NCBI GenBank assembly: GCA_963697705.1
Contig: CAVOPA010000003.1
Location: forward strand, 806,001-870,000
Direction of reading: 5' to 3'
DNA length: 64,000 nt
DNA from: CAVUCH01 sp963697705
GTDB taxonomy: Bacteria > Acidobacteriota > Vicinamibacteria > Vicinamibacterales > JAENWD01
Below the pieces are notes generated by a model that searched no databases, had not been told where the DNA came from, and saw only the letters and a program-made list of their open reading frames with translations. Position numbers and translations under genes: made by a program. Below are positions 21,841 through 30,740 of this stretch, one piece after another (the stretch's first letter is position 1; each line of letters starts with the position of its first letter).

Positions 21841-23988
21841 ATGATCAGCCACTCGCAACCGGACGTCCGAGACCCGCGCCGATCACGCGACGATCGCCGG
21901 CCGGCCAGGGTCGTCCTCGCGATTGCCGCGCTCTTCCTCATCCTCGGCGCGCCGGAATCCGCCGACGCCTATGTCGGCCCGGGCGCGGGCTTCGCGCTGC
22001 TCTCGTCGTTTCTCGTGCTCTTCACGACGACGGTCGCTGCGATTGTGTCCCTGCTGTTCTGGCCCTTTCGCATGCTGTGGCGGCGCCTGCGCGGTGGCAC
22101 GCCCCCGCGCGCCAGCATCAGGCGACTCGTCATCGTCGGGCTGGACGGCCAGGACCCGACGCTCACGGATCGGTTCATGGCTCAGGGTCTGCTGCCGAAC
22201 TTCAAGAAGCTTGCGAAGGCTGGCTGCTACCGGCGCCTGAAGACCACGTTTCCGTCGGTGTCGCCGGTGGCGTGGTCGTCGTTCAGCACTGGCACGCAGC
22301 CAGGACGGCACAACATTTTCGATTTCCTCGACCGCGATCGCCGGACCTACCTGCCAGTGCTGTCGTCGGCGTACCTCGGCAGCGTCAAGCGGTTCTTCAC
22401 CCTGGGGCGCTACCGGATTCCGCTCGAGAAGCCCGAGCTGCGCCTGCTGCGCAAATCGAAGCCGTTCTGGGTCGTGCTCGGCGAGCACCGGATCTGGAGC
22501 ACGATCCTGCGCGTCCCGATCACGTTTCCCCCGGATCGCTTCTACGGCGCAGAGCTGAGCGCGATGTCCGTGCCCGACCTGCTCGGCACCCAGGGGACCT
22601 TCGTGCTGTTCACCACGCGTTCCGATGGCGAGCGCTTCAAGGAGGGCGGCACGCGAGTGCCCGTCACCGTCGAGGGCGACCGCATCGAGACGGCAGTCGA
22701 GGGGCCGGAGAATCCGTTTGCGGCCGACTCACGGCCCTTGCGGGTGCGGCTGCGCATTGTGCTCGATCGGTCCGCGCAGCAGGTGGAGGTCGCCTGTGGA
22801 GGCACGCGTGTGGCACTCACGCCGGGACGACTGAGCGACTGGGTCACGCTGCGGTTCCGGGCCGCGCCGGGAGTGGCGGTTTCGGGGATTACGCGTCTCC
22901 TCCTGATCGAGATGGGCGGCCACTTCTCCATGTACATGTCGCCCATCAACCTCGATCCCGAGAAGCCGGCGATGCCGGTGTCGCACCCGCTCTACTACTC
23001 GATGTACCTGGCCAAGCGGATCGGCCCGTACGCGACGCTCGGGCTCGCCGAGGACACCTGGGCGCTCAATGAAGGCGTCACAACCGAGGGCATCTTCCTG
23101 CAGCAGGCGTACGACATCGATCGTGAGCGCCAGGAGATGTTCTTCTCGGCGCTGGATCGCCTGCGAACGGGCGCCCTGGTGTGCGTCTTCGACGCGACCG
23201 ATCGCATCCAGCACATGTTCTGGCGGTATCTCGACCCCTCCCACCCGGCGCACCGCGCCGAAACGAGCCCGCATCAGAACGCAATCGCGGAGCTGTATCG
23301 CCACAACGACGCGCTGGTCGGTCGCGTCATGCAGCAGCTCGGCGCCGAAGACGTCCTGATGGTCGTGTCGGACCACGGATTCAACTCATTCCGCCGCGGC
23401 GTCAACCTGAATAGCTGGCTCCAGCGCGAAGGGTATCTCGTCCTGAAGCCCGGCAGCGATGGGCGCGCCGAGTGGCTTCGCGACGTGGACTGGTCTGCCA
23501 CGCGGGCCTACTCGGTCGGCCTCACGGGCATGTTTCTCAACCTCGCGGGCCGGGAAGCGCAAGGGATCGTCGCGCCGGGCGCGGAGACTGCCGCGCTGAA
23601 GGCCGAGATCATCGCGAAGCTCACGGGTCTCCGGGACGCAGAGAAGAATGCGGTCGCGATCCGCGAGGCCTTCGACACCGCCACGCTCTACGCCGGCCCG
23701 TACGTGGAGAACGCGCCGGATCTGCTGATCGGCTACAACGCCGGCTACCGCGTGTCGTGGGACGGGGCCACGGGAATCGTGGCCGGGCCCGTGTTCGACG
23801 ACAACACCAAGGCGTGGAGCGGCGATCACTGCATCGATCCGCGCCTGGTGCCCGGCGTCTTCTTTTGCAACCGGTCGGTTAAGGCGTCGGAGCCGGCGCT
23901 CATCGATCTCGCGCCCACGGCCTTGCGCCTGTTCGGCATCGAGCCGCCGGCCTACATGGATGGAAAACCTCTCGCGGGGCTCGTATGA
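21841..23988 (+). CDS. Membrane-anchored alkaline-phosphatase-superfamily hydrolase (paralog A)
   Basis: The 715-residue protein has a hydrophobic segment (about 24-43), a YVGPGAG turn, a second hydrophobic segment (about 50-80) and then the catalytic domain. VIVGLDGQDP gives the first metal Asp (102). The nucleophile position is Ser141 in SPVAWSSFSTG, aligned with the Thr of nucleotide pyrophosphatases/phosphodiesterases. VVSDHGFNSFRRG and AWSGDHCIDP supply later metal ligands. It is likely a type I phosphodiesterase/pyrophosphatase-like enzyme; substrate unknown. It begins 99 bases after cysN and overlaps the next gene, its paralog, by four bases (ATGA). Head-group or sulfo-ester chemistry at the membrane is possible. 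Confidence 0.8.
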   Translation: MISHSQPDVRDPRRSRDDRRPARVVLAIAALFLILGAPESADAYVGPGAGFALLSSFLVLFTTTVAAIVSLLFWPFRMLWRRLRGGTPPRASIRRLVIVGLDGQDPTLTDRFMAQGLLPNFKKLAKAGCYRRLKTTFPSVSPVAWSSFSTGTQPGRHNIFDFLDRDRRTYLPVLSSAYLGSVKRFFTLGRYRIPLEKPELRLLRKSKPFWVVLGEHRIWSTILRVPITFPPDRFYGAELSAMSVPDLLGTQGTFVLFTTRSDGERFKEGGTRVPVTVEGDRIETAVEGPENPFAADSRPLRVRLRIVLDRSAQQVEVACGGTRVALTPGRLSDWVTLRFRAAPGVAVSGITRLLLIEMGGHFSMYMSPINLDPEKPAMPVSHPLYYSMYLAKRIGPYATLGLAEDTWALNEGVTTEGIFLQQAYDIDRERQEMFFSALDRLRTGALVCVFDATDRIQHMFWRYLDPSHPAHRAETSPHQNAIAELYRHNDALVGRVMQQLGAEDVLMVVSDHGFNSFRRGVNLNSWLQREGYLVLKPGSDGRAEWLRDVDWSATRAYSVGLTGMFLNLAGREAQGIVAPGAETAALKAEIIAKLTGLRDAEKNAVAIREAFDTATLYAGPYVENAPDLLIGYNAGYRVSWDGATGIVAGPVFDDNTKAWSGDHCIDPRLVPGVFFCNRSVKASEPALIDLAPTALRLFGIEPPAYMDGKPLAGLV

Positions 23989-25943
23989 GACGCCCGCGCA
24001 TTCTGTGGCTCGTTGCCGGCGCCTGCGCGGTGCTCCTGATCGGGTCGAGTGGGTGCGGCCGTCGTCAGCACCACGCGATTGGCCGGCGCGTCATCGTGCT
24101 GGGATTCGACGGCCTGGACTTCAACCTGACGCGCGATCTCATGGCCCGTGGCCGGATGCCGCATTTCGCGCAGGTCGCCGCACGGGGCGGGTTCGCCGCG
24201 CTCGGCACCTCGATCCCACCCCAGAGCCCCGTGGCCTGGTCGTCGTTCATCACCGGGCTCGACCCTGGCGGCCACGGCATCTTCGATTTCGTCCACCGCG
24301 ACCCCAAGACGATGGCGCCGTATCTGTCCACGACGCGGACGGAGCCGCCGAGTCGCTTCATCTCGCTTGGACGGTGGCAACTCCCGCTCACGTCAGGACG
24401 CGTAGAGCTGCTCAGGAAGGGCCGGGCCTTCTGGGAGGTGCTGGACGCCCACGGCATCGACACGACCATCATCCGCATGCCGGCCAACTTCCCCCCGTCC
24501 GGACGCGCCACGCGCGAGCTGAGCGGGATGGGCACACCCGACCTGCTCGGCACGTACGGCACGTTCTCGTTCTACACGTCCGATCCGTTCGCGCCGGCTG
24601 GCCAGGTCGGTGGAGGTCGGATCCACACCGTCGAAGTCAAGGATGGCGCCGTGCGCGCCGCGCTCGAGGGCCCCCCCGACCCGCTGCTGAAGGAGTCCCG
24701 CACGCTGACGACCGATTTCGTCGCCCACATCGACCCCTCGCACACGTACGCGAAGATCGTGGTCGGAGCCGAAGAGCGGCTGTTGCGCGTCGGGGAATGG
24801 AGCGACTGGGTGCCCGTCCAGTTCGAGCTCGCGTGGGGAGACATCCGCGCCGAATGCCGTTTCTACTTGAAACAGCTCGAGCCTGAGTTCGTTCTCTACG
24901 TCACCCCGCTCAACCTCGATCCGCTCGCGCCGGCGCTGCCGGTGTCGTCCCCGGCCACGTACGCGGCGGACCTGGCCGCCGCCACAGGGCGGTTCTACAC
25001 GCAGGGCATGCCGGAGGACACCGCCAGCCTGAAAACAGGCGTGCTGACGCCATCCGAGTTCCTCGATCAGGCGCGAATCGCCGCGGGCGAAAACGAACGT
25101 CAGTACCGTGACGTCCTCGAGCATGCAACTGACGGGTTCCTGTTCTATTACTTCGGCCACGTCGATCAGGTGTCGCACATGATGTGGCGCGCGATGGATC
25201 CGCAGCACCCCGCGTACGATCCCAAAGTGGATCCGAAGTACAGCTCGGTCGTGGAGAACCTCTACGAGGAGATGGACGGCATTGTCGGGCGGACACTCCC
25301 GCGGCTCCGCGGCGACGATCTCCTCGTCATCATGTCGGACCACGGGTTCGCCTCCTGGCGCCGCGCGTTCAACATGAACAGCTGGTTGCGCGACAACGGC
25401 TATCTGAAGCTCCGGCGGCGTCCCACCGGAGGCGCCGACGCATCGTTCGACGACATCGACTGGTCGGGGACACGGGCGTACGGCATCGGTCTGAACGGCG
25501 TGTACGTCAACCTGCGCGGGCGGGAGTCGGTAGGGATCGTCGAGCCCGGTGCACGTGCCGCGCTCGTGCGGGAGATCAGCGACAAGCTGTTGCGCACAGT
25601 GGACCCCGCCACCGGAGCGCCGGCGGTCACGAGGGCGTTCCGTCGTGAGGATGTCTACAGGCTGGCTGGCAGCGAAGACCTGGCACCGGACATCGTCGTC
25701 GGCTACGCCAGGGGCACGCGGACGTCCGACGTCTCAGCGCTGGGCGGTGTGTCCAGTGACGTCATCATGGATAACCGGGGCGCCTGGAGCGGTGACCATT
25801 GCATGGATCCAGCGACGGTCCCCGGCATTCTCCTGAGCACCAAGCGTCTCCGGCGGCCGGTGGCGAACCTGCAGGAACTCGCACCGGCCATCCTCGCCGA
25901 GCTCGGGATCGAAGGGTTTCCTGCACCTGACAAGGAGCACTGA
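23985..25943 (+). CDS. Alkaline-phosphatase-superfamily hydrolase (paralog B), possible lipoprotein
   Basis: A 652-residue paralog of the preceding protein, with the same motifs: VIVLGFDGLDFN (Asp42), SPVAWSSFITG (Ser81 as likely nucleophile), IMSDHGFASWRRA and AWSGDHCMDP. Instead of two membrane segments it has a short signal segment ending in GSSGC (Cys24), a weak lipobox, so it may be a lipoprotein or simply secreted. Its start overlaps the end of paralog A. Similarity along most of the length indicates tandem duplication and divergence. It is followed three bases later by the small RHH-like gene. Confidence 0.8.
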   Translation: MRRPRILWLVAGACAVLLIGSSGCGRRQHHAIGRRVIVLGFDGLDFNLTRDLMARGRMPHFAQVAARGGFAALGTSIPPQSPVAWSSFITGLDPGGHGIFDFVHRDPKTMAPYLSTTRTEPPSRFISLGRWQLPLTSGRVELLRKGRAFWEVLDAHGIDTTIIRMPANFPPSGRATRELSGMGTPDLLGTYGTFSFYTSDPFAPAGQVGGGRIHTVEVKDGAVRAALEGPPDPLLKESRTLTTDFVAHIDPSHTYAKIVVGAEERLLRVGEWSDWVPVQFELAWGDIRAECRFYLKQLEPEFVLYVTPLNLDPLAPALPVSSPATYAADLAAATGRFYTQGMPEDTASLKTGVLTPSEFLDQARIAAGENERQYRDVLEHATDGFLFYYFGHVDQVSHMMWRAMDPQHPAYDPKVDPKYSSVVENLYEEMDGIVGRTLPRLRGDDLLVIMSDHGFASWRRAFNMNSWLRDNGYLKLRRRPTGGADASFDDIDWSGTRAYGIGLNGVYVNLRGRESVGIVEPGARAALVREISDKLLRTVDPATGAPAVTRAFRREDVYRLAGSEDLAPDIVVGYARGTRTSDVSALGGVSSDVIMDNRGAWSGDHCMDPATVPGILLSTKRLRRPVANLQELAPAILAELGIEGFPAPDKEH

Positions 25944-25946
25944 GAA

Positions 25947-26138
25947 ATGTTTGGATCGTCGATCAAGCTCGATAAAGCGTTGCTCGCCAAAGTGAAGCGG
26001 TACTCGGACCTGGCAGGGTATTCCTCGGTGCAGGAGTTCATTACCCACGCGCTCGAGAAGGAGATCGCGCATCTCGAGACAGCCGACACGGAAGACGAGA
26101 TCAAGAAGCGGCTGAAGGGGCTCGGCTACATCTCGTAG
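25947..26138 (+). CDS. 63-residue ribbon-helix-helix-like protein with LGYIS tail
   Basis: AAGGAG at 25932-25937 is a good ribosome binding site for this ATG. SIKLDKALLAKVKRYSDLAGYSSVQEF fits a beta-strand followed by two helices of the CopG/ParD/MetJ type. The C-terminal half is a charged helix ending KKRLKGLGYIS. That ending closely resembles the RLRALGYVG segment that follows the catalytic domain in the AP/TPR protein at 13041-15458. It may be a DNA-binding regulator or an accessory of the hydrolases. No toxin gene is adjacent, so an antitoxin role is not supported. Confidence 0.65.
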   Translation: MFGSSIKLDKALLAKVKRYSDLAGYSSVQEFITHALEKEIAHLETADTEDEIKKRLKGLGYIS

Positions 26139-26145
26139 GCCCGAC

Positions 26146-27003
26146 GTGATCGTGCTGAACCGTGCGCTGACGTGGCTGTTCGACGCGAGCCTGGGCCCGC
26201 TCGACCGGCTGCCCGTGATCGCCGGCCTGGCCCTGCTGTCGCTCGTCACCGCGGCCGCCGTTCTCCTGGCGTTCAAGTGGACCGCCGATCAGCGGGCGCT
26301 GGTCGCTGCCAAACGAGCGATGCAGGCGGCCATCTTCGAGATGCGGCTGTTCAACGACGACATCGTCGCGCTGTTTCGCGCACAGGGCGACGTGTTGCGC
26401 CACACGCTCCACTATCTGCGGCTGTCACTCGCGCCGACGCTGTGGCTGATCGTGCCCATGCTGGCGCTGATGCTGCACATGGAGTTCCGCTACGGCTATA
26501 CGGGGCTGACGATCGGGGTACCCGTTCTGGTAAAGCTTCGGCTTGGAGACGCCATTCAAGGCCGGGAGATGGGCGCGCGCGAGACAGCGCCGGAGACCCG
26601 CGCAGTCCCGGTGTTGGAGGCTCCCGATGGCGTGAGCGTCGAGACGCCGGCGGTGTCGTTGCCGTCCGACCGTGAGATTGCGTGGCGAGTCAGGCCCCGG
26701 GCCGGCGGCTCGTATCAACTGCGCGTGCACGTGGCCGGCACCGTGCTCACCAAGACGCTGGTGGTGTCTGATGGCGTGGCACGTCGATCGCCGGTGCGGC
26801 CCGACGCCGGGCTGCTCAATCAGCTGCGGTATCCATCCGAGACGCCACTGCCGGGCGGTTCGGGCCTGGCGGCAATCACGATCGCGTATCCCGAACGCCC
26901 CTTCTCCGTCGCCGGCTGGGACATCGGCTGGTCGGGCGTCTACCTGGCCCTCACGCTCGTGTTTGCGCTGGTCCTCAAGCGACCGCTCGGCGTAGCGATG
27001 TAG
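26146..27003 (+). CDS. Unknown three-helix membrane protein, possibly Oxa1/DUF106-like
   Basis: The 285-residue product has hydrophobic segments at about 22-44, 95-112 and 262-280. Between the first two lies a long amphipathic helical stretch (KWTADQRALVAAKRAMQAAIF, then FNDDIVALFRAQGD). Between the second and third lies a probable extracytoplasmic beta-rich domain (130-260). The helix/cytoplasmic-hairpin/helix order recalls the Oxa1/EMC3/DUF106 insertase superfamily, but I see no diagnostic motif and rate that as inference. It follows the RHH-like gene by seven bases, probably as the last gene of the operon with the two AP-superfamily hydrolases. Confidence 0.6.
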   Translation: MIVLNRALTWLFDASLGPLDRLPVIAGLALLSLVTAAAVLLAFKWTADQRALVAAKRAMQAAIFEMRLFNDDIVALFRAQGDVLRHTLHYLRLSLAPTLWLIVPMLALMLHMEFRYGYTGLTIGVPVLVKLRLGDAIQGREMGARETAPETRAVPVLEAPDGVSVETPAVSLPSDREIAWRVRPRAGGSYQLRVHVAGTVLTKTLVVSDGVARRSPVRPDAGLLNQLRYPSETPLPGGSGLAAITIAYPERPFSVAGWDIGWSGVYLALTLVFALVLKRPLGVAM

Positions 27004-27145
27004 GCAGGCTCATCGCTGACTGCCGACAGCGTCCGTCTATGTACGCTCGCTCCGATGCTTCAGGATCCGGCCTGAGTGCGGCTGTGCGTCGTCGAGCCGT
27101 TGGCACGCTGAGCTGGTCTCGCACCCTCGTGTATGCTCGATTCAG

Positions 27146-28660
27146 ATGAAGACTGCGTGCACAGTCGGCCTGCTCGTCCTCGGCCTGGCAGGAACCCCGC
27201 ATGGCGTCACCGCGCAGGCGACCGGCGACTCAGCTGAATCCCGAGCGGCGCAGGGCTCCGCTGCCATGCAGGCCGGCGATTACGCGGCCGCCGCCGAGAT
27301 CTATGCGGAGCTCGCCAGGGAGCGGCCGAAGGACGCAGGCCTGCTGATGAACCTCGGGATGGCGCATTACATGGGCGGGCAGGCGCCTCTCGCGATCGCA
27401 CCGCTGCAGCGAGCCGCGGCGCTGCAACCCTCGCTGGCGCCGGTCGCGCTCTTCCTCGGCGCATCCCTCCTGGAGGTGGGACGTGTGAAGGAAGCCGTTC
27501 CGCCGCTGCAGCAAGCGGTGACCGCCATGCCGGAGAACGCCCAGGCGCGCGAGATGCTGGCACGGGCGAAGCTGACCCTCGGCGACTCCGCCAGTGCCGC
27601 CGTCCACTACCGCACGCTGACGACGCTCGATGGCCAGAATCCAAAGGCGTGGTACGGATTGGCCCGCAGCTACCAGGGCATTGCTGAAGAGGCGTTCAGC
27701 GCGTTGCAGCAGCAGGCACCCGACTCGCCGCTGCTAGAGCTGATCGTTGCGGAGGTCGCCGCGACGGGAGAGAAGTTCGCGGCCGCCCTTGCGATCTACC
27801 GCCGCGTGCTCGAAGGCACCCCGCCGGTCGGCGGTCTGCACGAATCGATTGCGGAATTGTATGACCGTGCCGAGAAGCCTGAGTGGGCGGCCGCAGAGCT
27901 CCAGAAAGCGCCGCCACGCACCCCGGCGACCTGCGCCACCAGGCCGGCCGAATGCCTCTTCCTGGACGGGAAGTTTCGGGAGGCGCTGCTCGCGGCGCGC
28001 AAGGTGAAATCGCCAGTCGGGCTGTACTGGACGATCCGCGCGGCAAACCGGCTGGCGACCGAATCGGTCGCCGCGCTCGAGGCGTTGCCGCCATCACTCG
28101 AACTGCACCTGATCCGAGCGGAGATCGCGCAGGCACAGGGCCGACGCCAGGACGCGGTCACGGCCGTCCGGGCCGCGCTCGCGCTTGCTCCGGGAGATCC
28201 ATCAGTGGAGGCGGCGCTCGCCGAGGCGCTGGTGCGAGCCAACGATCCAGGCGAGGCCATCCCGCTGCTCGAGCGGCTCACGCGGGAGCATCCGGACAAC
28301 GGCTCGCTGTTGTTCATGTACGGCGACGCGCTGCTCCTGTCCCAGCGGATCGACGAGGCGATCCTGGTGCTCGAGCGGGCCGTGAAGGCCGATCCGCAGG
28401 CGCTCGCCGCACAGGCGTCGCTCGGGCGCGCGTACGTGCTCGCCGGCAAGTTCGAGGCGGCGCTGCCCCACCTCGAGGCTGCCGCACCGCAAGACGAGGA
28501 CGGCGACGTGCATTACCAGCTGGCACGGGCCTATCAGGCATTGCAGCGCGCGGACGCGGCGAAGACGGCGATGGCGGAGTACCAGAGACTCCACGACATG
28601 AACGCGCCGGAGGAACCCGCCGGCGGTGCCGCAGACGCCGTGCTGACGCCACCCGAGTAG
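27146..28660 (+). CDS. Secreted TPR-repeat protein
   Basis: This 504-residue protein has a signal peptide (MKTACTVGLLVLGLAGTPHGVTAQ) and about ten tetratricopeptide repeats, for example DYAAAAEIYAELARERPKDAG and DEAILVLERAVKADPQALAA. Some central repeats (about 170-310) are poorly preserved. It is presumably a periplasmic scaffold. The gene is convergent with an intact CRTAC1 gene 40 bases away, mirroring the TPR-CRTAC1 neighbours at 9.7-12.9 kb. Confidence 0.8.
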   Translation: MKTACTVGLLVLGLAGTPHGVTAQATGDSAESRAAQGSAAMQAGDYAAAAEIYAELARERPKDAGLLMNLGMAHYMGGQAPLAIAPLQRAAALQPSLAPVALFLGASLLEVGRVKEAVPPLQQAVTAMPENAQAREMLARAKLTLGDSASAAVHYRTLTTLDGQNPKAWYGLARSYQGIAEEAFSALQQQAPDSPLLELIVAEVAATGEKFAAALAIYRRVLEGTPPVGGLHESIAELYDRAEKPEWAAAELQKAPPRTPATCATRPAECLFLDGKFREALLAARKVKSPVGLYWTIRAANRLATESVAALEALPPSLELHLIRAEIAQAQGRRQDAVTAVRAALALAPGDPSVEAALAEALVRANDPGEAIPLLERLTREHPDNGSLLFMYGDALLLSQRIDEAILVLERAVKADPQALAAQASLGRAYVLAGKFEAALPHLEAAAPQDEDGDVHYQLARAYQALQRADAAKTAMAEYQRLHDMNAPEEPAGGAADAVLTPPE

Positions 28661-28700
28661 AACGCACATCGGACCGGCTGCCGCGAGTGCAGCCAGGCCT

Positions 28701-30386
28701 CTACTTCTTCGGTTCGGTCACCGTCAGCACCTGGCTCGCCGCGACGTTCTCGAGCGTCTGCTTGATACCGCTCGGCCATGTGATCTCGATGTGCTCGATC
28801 GCTTTTGCGCCACCGAGCCCGAAGTGCACGCCGTAGTCGCTCGACGACGCATAGCCGACAGCCGTGGTCATGTGGTTCCACTGCGTCCCGAGGTGCACCC
28901 GCGCGCCGAGCCCGCCGCGGTTGCTCGACTGGCCTGACAGACGCAGCACAATCCACGTGTTCTGGTGCTCGCTCACGTTGTGCAGCAGCAGCGGCTGCTC
29001 GCCGAGCACGCTGACGACGACGTCGAGCCGGCCATCGTTGTCGAAATCGCCAACGCCGACGCCCCGGTTTGCCCGCGCCACGCTGAAGTCGGCACCCGCC
29101 TGGGCCGAGACGTCCTGGAACTTGCCGTCGACGTTTCTGAAGACGGCGTTGCGTTGCCGGTACGTCGCCGACTCGAACTCCTCGATTCGATCGTTGGCGT
29201 GCGAGTTCGCCGTCACGAGATCCTTGAATCCATCGTTGTCGAAATCCGCGAGCGCGTTGCCCCATCCGCTCATGCGGATGCTGGCCGCGCCGAGCCCGCT
29301 CGCGTAGGTCACGTCACGGAAGAAGCTGCCGTTCTCGTTCTTGAAGAGCGGAAACGTCTCGCCCGTGAGCGCCGTCACGTTGAGGTCGGGCCGGCCATCG
29401 TTGTCGTAATCCCTGAAGTCCACGCCCATGCTCGAGATCGGCCGGCCATGCGCAGGCACCGCCACGCCCGCGAGCAGCCCCACCTCCTCGAACGTACCGT
29501 TACCGCGGTTGTGAAAGAGAAAGTCGGGGATCGCGTCGTTCGTGACGAACACATCGGTGAACCCGTCGCCATCGTAGTCGGCGAACGCGACGCTCATCCC
29601 CTTGCCGGTGTGCGCGGCGATCCCGGAGGTCTCCGATACATCCTCGAACGTGCCATCGTGCCGGTTCCGGAATAGCGCGTTCGGCAGGCCCTTGTACTGC
29701 CGCGGGTGGCAGTAGACGCGGAGACCGCGGGCGCGGTCGCCGCAGAACTTGTTGCCCTCGGGCGTCCAGTCCACGTAGTTGACGACGAAGAGATCGAGCC
29801 ATCCGTCGTTGTCGTAGTCGAACCACCCCGCCGCGACCGACCAGGTGAAGTTCTTGATCCCTGCCTTCGCAGTGATGTCCTCGAACCGGCCATCGCCCAG
29901 ATTGCGGAACAACTGATTGCGCTGCACGCCGGCGACGAACAGATCGACGCGGCCGTCGTTGTCGAAGTCGGCTGCCGCTGCGCCGGTCGTGTATCCCTCC
30001 GCCTTCACGCCGGCGCGCTCGGTCACGTCGGTGAACTTCAGACCGCCATCGTTGTGAAACAGGCGATTCCACTCACCCGGGCTCTCCTTCCGGAGCGACG
30101 GAATCGAGCCGCCGTTGGTGAAGTAGAGGTCAGGCAGGCCGTCGCCGTCGTAATCGAACACCGCGACGCCCCCGGCCATCGTCTCGACCATGTTCTTCTC
30201 GGGCGTGGCATGCTGGTCGAGCACGAAGGTCAGGCCGGACGACGCGGAGACATTCTCGAACTGAATCGAACCAGGGGCCGCCGGCGTCTGCCGCGCGGCC
30301 GCCGCCTGCACGGCGAGCACGATCGCGACGAGCGCAACGCATCCCGTGGAGCCGAACCGCACCCGAATCGGTCTCGAATCGAACAT
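28701..30386 (-). CDS. CRTAC1-family FG-GAP/ASPIC-UnbV protein
   Basis: From ATG 30386 the product has 561 residues with a signal peptide (RFGSTGCVALVAIVLAVQAA). Repeated FG-GAP/VCBS calcium-binding units follow (VFDYDGDGLPDLYFTN, AADFDNDGRVDLFVA, FADYDGDGFTDVFVTND, GDFDNDGRLDVVVS), forming a predicted beta-propeller. The C-terminal ASPIC/UnbV domain includes RLSGQSSNRGGLGARV and ITWPSGIKQ. The track of possible upstream starts runs into heptad repeat DNA, so 30386 is preferred. The function of the family is not established; this intact copy shows what the frameshifted copy at 11210-12942 should look like. Confidence 0.85.
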   Translation of the reverse strand: MFDSRPIRVRFGSTGCVALVAIVLAVQAAAARQTPAAPGSIQFENVSASSGLTFVLDQHATPEKNMVETMAGGVAVFDYDGDGLPDLYFTNGGSIPSLRKESPGEWNRLFHNDGGLKFTDVTERAGVKAEGYTTGAAAADFDNDGRVDLFVAGVQRNQLFRNLGDGRFEDITAKAGIKNFTWSVAAGWFDYDNDGWLDLFVVNYVDWTPEGNKFCGDRARGLRVYCHPRQYKGLPNALFRNRHDGTFEDVSETSGIAAHTGKGMSVAFADYDGDGFTDVFVTNDAIPDFLFHNRGNGTFEEVGLLAGVAVPAHGRPISSMGVDFRDYDNDGRPDLNVTALTGETFPLFKNENGSFFRDVTYASGLGAASIRMSGWGNALADFDNDGFKDLVTANSHANDRIEEFESATYRQRNAVFRNVDGKFQDVSAQAGADFSVARANRGVGVGDFDNDGRLDVVVSVLGEQPLLLHNVSEHQNTWIVLRLSGQSSNRGGLGARVHLGTQWNHMTTAVGYASSSDYGVHFGLGGAKAIEHIEITWPSGIKQTLENVAASQVLTVTEPKK

Positions 30387-30451
30387 GTCCCACTCTGCCA
30401 CAGGGACCATGCGCCGCCAAGCGGCCCCGGGCCGCCTACTGTGAGGCCCGC

Positions 30452-30480
30452 GGAATGCGAAATGCACAATGCAAAATGAC
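30452..30480. repeat. Heptad array, AATGC word, left arm
   Basis: Four 7-bp units (GGAATGC, GAAATGC, ACAATGC, AAAATGA). AATGCACAATGCA is the exact reverse complement of part of the arm at 30702-30720, so the two can pair across about 220 bases. Confidence 0.7.
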
Positions 30481-30740
30481 ACCAGCCAGATGCGGGCAGG
30501 CGTCGGCGCTCGCGTCAGCGGCGCGGCTTCCGGCGTTCAGCCGCTTGGCGTGAACCGCTGCGCTTAACGCCACGCCAGACGCAGCCCCTCAGCCAACCGA
30601 GCACGGTCCGTTCCCTCCGGCCGGCGCGCGAGTCCAGAGCCGTCGCCCGCCGCCAAGGCCTACCGCCAGCCGCCAGCCGCCAGCCGCCAGCCGCCAGCCG
30701 CCTGTGCATTGTGCATTACACGCGTTAGTACAATCCCGCC
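30481..30740. repeat. Divergent spacer with CGCCAGC heptamers and GTGCATT right arm
   Basis: Between the divergent CRTAC1 and PIG-L starts, CGCCAGC is repeated exactly five times from 30664 to 30698, followed at 30702-30720 by CTGTGCATTGTGCATTAC, the inverted partner of 30452-30480. Promoters of both genes must lie around here but none is obvious. Confidence 0.7.

Noticed and set aside
25947..26138. Antitoxin of a toxin-antitoxin pair
   Set aside because: The fold suits an antitoxin, but neither neighbour resembles a toxin and the gene is embedded in an operon of enzymes.
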